Assembly: GCA_049699975.1 (NCBI GenBank)
Contig: JBNAWB010000072.1
Span: forward strand, 1 to 15,811
Source: CAZAGD01 sp049699975
GTDB taxonomy: Bacteria; Desulfobacterota; SM23-61
Length of the DNA stretch: 15,811 bases
Direction: 5' to 3'
A program made the translations under genes and the position numbers. The notes under the pieces are model-generated. The model saw only the letters and a program-made list of their open reading frames with translations. It had not been told where the DNA came from and made no database searches. Shown here one piece after another: positions 14,422 to 15,811 of this stretch (the first letter of the stretch is position 1; every line of letters begins with the position of its first letter).

Positions 14422-15711
14422 TCATTCAGAAATAATTTTTCTTATTTTTCTGGGGCCGGCCAGCCAAATAGCCAAGCAGGCAATGAAGAAGAGGGCGATG
14501 GCTACCATAAATGCCGAAAAATAATTACCTGTGATTTCAAAAATCCACCCCCCTAACCAGGGTCCAATAGCTCCTCCTAAAGCAAATCCCAACCAGATTG
14601 CCCCGATGGTTGAACCAACTCGGGGACCTTGAAATATGTCCGTTATGGAGGCAGCGATAGTCGGGCCACTAAGTCCATTAGCTATACCCATGGTGATGGA
14701 GTAATAATATAACATCCAAGGATGATTATTATCGTTCATCATAGCCAAGACGATAATCCCTGAAATGCCAATAAAGGTCGCCACCGTTATAGTGAGTTCT
14801 CTGCCAATGCGGTCCGAAATTAAACCAGCCATTGATCCAAAAGCATATACCACTCCTGATAACGATAATATTGAGGAGGCATAGATCTTAGAGAATCCTA
14901 TATCAATAGCAAACGCGATTTGATGGGCAATGAGGATATGCTGCATTATTCCCCAAAGAGAAAAAGTGGTCAAAGCCAATAACCAGAAACGCTTGGTTTT
15001 AATGGCTTGGGCAAGAGTCCAATCTTGAGCTGCCCAGGCTTCATCAATGATTAACATTTTGGTGCGGGAAGATGAGGCATTGAGCTCGCCTGCCCCTCCA
15101 TCTTGGGCCAGGCCTAAGTCTTGAGGATGATAGCGCACAATGAATATAATTAAGGGCATCATTATGCCGGCTAGAAAAATTCCTTCGATAAGAAAGGTGT
15201 TGCGCCACCCCGTGCGCTCAATTAACCAAGCAATTACTGGATAGCAAGCAAAAGCGCCTCCGGAACCAGCGAAGATAAGAGAAAGAGCTAAGCCCCTTTT
15301 CTTTTCAAACCAATTGCGAATTACCGTCGTAAAAGGAACTGAACCCATGAGACAAAGGCCCATGCCGGAAAGGAGACCAAAACTCATCCAAAAATGCCAT
15401 AATTCCCTTCCCCAACAGGAGAGGATTAGCCCAAGAGATAAAAGCAAAACGCCGGTAACCATAGTTTTACGTGGGCCACTGCGATCTACAAAATAACCGG
15501 TGAGTGGCGCAGCCAACCCGTAGGCCAGAATATGAATGGAAAGCATGGAGGCGGTAATGTCTCGCGGCCATTTAAATTCTTGTAAAAGGGAGGGGAAGAT
15601 GACTGAAAAAGAGTAACGGGCCCCGTAACCTAAAGCATAGGCTGTGGTACCCACTAAGGCGATGTACCATCCATAAAAGAAAGGAGCTGGCAGCGTATTA
15701 TTTTTCTGCAT
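14422..15711 (-). CDS. MFS transporter, oxalate/formate or monocarboxylate-type family
   Basis: This 429-residue membrane protein has about twelve hydrophobic segments in two halves of six, with a cytoplasmic loop near residues 200-240. The start PFFYGWYIALVG is typical of the OFA/monocarboxylate branch of the major facilitator superfamily. The conserved loop after the second segment reads GYFVDRSGPRK (72-82), and its counterpart in the second half reads GLISDRIGRE. The phrase YHPQDLGL just before the central loop is also common in this branch. The likely role is proton-linked or exchange transport of a small carboxylate across the inner membrane, but the substrate cannot be read from sequence. 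The ATG at 15711 is used; upstream GGGGA is about 13 bases away, so the ribosome site is weak. The gene stands alone on the minus strand within the window. Confidence 0.88.
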   Translation of the reverse strand: MQKNNTLPAPFFYGWYIALVGTTAYALGYGARYSFSVIFPSLLQEFKWPRDITASMLSIHILAYGLAAPLTGYFVDRSGPRKTMVTGVLLLSLGLILSCWGRELWHFWMSFGLLSGMGLCLMGSVPFTTVIRNWFEKKRGLALSLIFAGSGGAFACYPVIAWLIERTGWRNTFLIEGIFLAGIMMPLIIFIVRYHPQDLGLAQDGGAGELNASSSRTKMLIIDEAWAAQDWTLAQAIKTKRFWLLALTTFSLWGIMQHILIAHQIAFAIDIGFSKIYASSILSLSGVVYAFGSMAGLISDRIGRELTITVATFIGISGIIVLAMMNDNNHPWMLYYYSITMGIANGLSGPTIAASITDIFQGPRVGSTIGAIWLGFALGGAIGPWLGGWIFEITGNYFSAFMVAIALFFIACLAIWLAGPRKIRKIISE

Positions 15712-15724
15712 AAAAAATTCAATG

Positions 15725-15766
15725 TCCCCATCGGGGATGGTGGAAACCCCTCGCCTTCAGGCGAGG
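15725..15766 (-). repeat. Two short hairpins in the leader of the MFS gene
   Basis: Stem one is TCCCC-ATC-GGGGA at 15725-15737. Stem two is CCTCGCC-TTCA-GGCGAGG at 15749-15766, a perfect seven-base stem. On the minus strand they lie 14 to 55 bases before the MFS ATG at 15711. They do not match a riboswitch I know and may be remnants of an intergenic palindromic repeat. The rest of 15767-15811 shows only an inverted pair ATGGTC/GACCAT at 15781-15806. Confidence 0.45.
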
Positions 15767-15811
15767 CGAAAATTTGCGAAATGGTCGGCTAATCCTTCAT
15801 GACCATATCCC

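Noticed and set aside
15725..15766. Riboswitch controlling the MFS transporter.
   Set aside because: There are only two simple hairpins, with no conserved core of any riboswitch class I know, and the window ends shortly upstream.

Overview
The window looks like chromosomal DNA of an anaerobic bacterium. It carries two separate sets of 2-oxoacid:ferredoxin oxidoreductase (OFOR) genes, an NDP-forming acyl-CoA synthetase-like gene, a large soluble hybrid histidine kinase, a PilZ protein, a ribosomal-S1-like protein and an MFS carboxylate-type carrier. Shine-Dalgarno sequences, tightly overlapping operon genes, and the S1 and hybrid-kinase families all point to Bacteria. The gene set and the intergenic repeat types would suit a Desulfobacterota-like or similar anaerobe, but that placement is inference and weak.

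Layout. Bases 1-220 hold no gene, only degenerate dispersed repeats. Bases 221-1801 are a tight operon, korB-korD-korC, for a 2-oxoglutarate-type OFOR. Its catalytic alpha subunit is not in the window. Directly after korC lies a decayed C-terminal fragment of succinyl-CoA synthetase alpha (sucD), broken by an in-frame TAA. A strong promoter-like sequence with an 18-bp palindrome precedes a second operon at 2204-7661: an XRE-cupin regulator, then gamma, a composite flavoprotein/ferredoxin subunit, alpha and beta of a pyruvate-type OFOR, and finally a PilZ protein. A hairpin repeat (7756-7790) separates this from a 1044-residue cytosolic hybrid histidine kinase (7956-11090). The kinase gene ends tail to tail, with a 7-bp overlap, against a minus-strand gene for an acyl-CoA synthetase alpha-type protein (11084-12496). 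A 452-bp gap with several copies of a degenerate repeat follows, then an S1-domain protein (12949-14382) and a convergent minus-strand MFS transporter (14422-15711).

How the genes may work together. The second OFOR is the most interesting part. Its electron-transfer subunit combines a PorD-like N-terminal arm, a GltD-type Fe-S/FAD/NAD(P) oxidoreductase and a C-terminal two-cluster ferredoxin domain. This suggests a 2-oxoacid oxidoreductase that can exchange electrons directly with NAD(P)H. The XRE-cupin gene is first in the same operon and has a palindrome embedded in its promoter, which suggests autoregulation by a small ligand. Acyl-CoA made by either OFOR could in principle feed ATP formation by an NDP-forming synthetase. 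The sucD gene next to the first OFOR is dead, however, and the acyl-CoA synthetase alpha-like gene has no ATP-grasp partner here. The substrates of both OFORs cannot be fixed from sequence alone.
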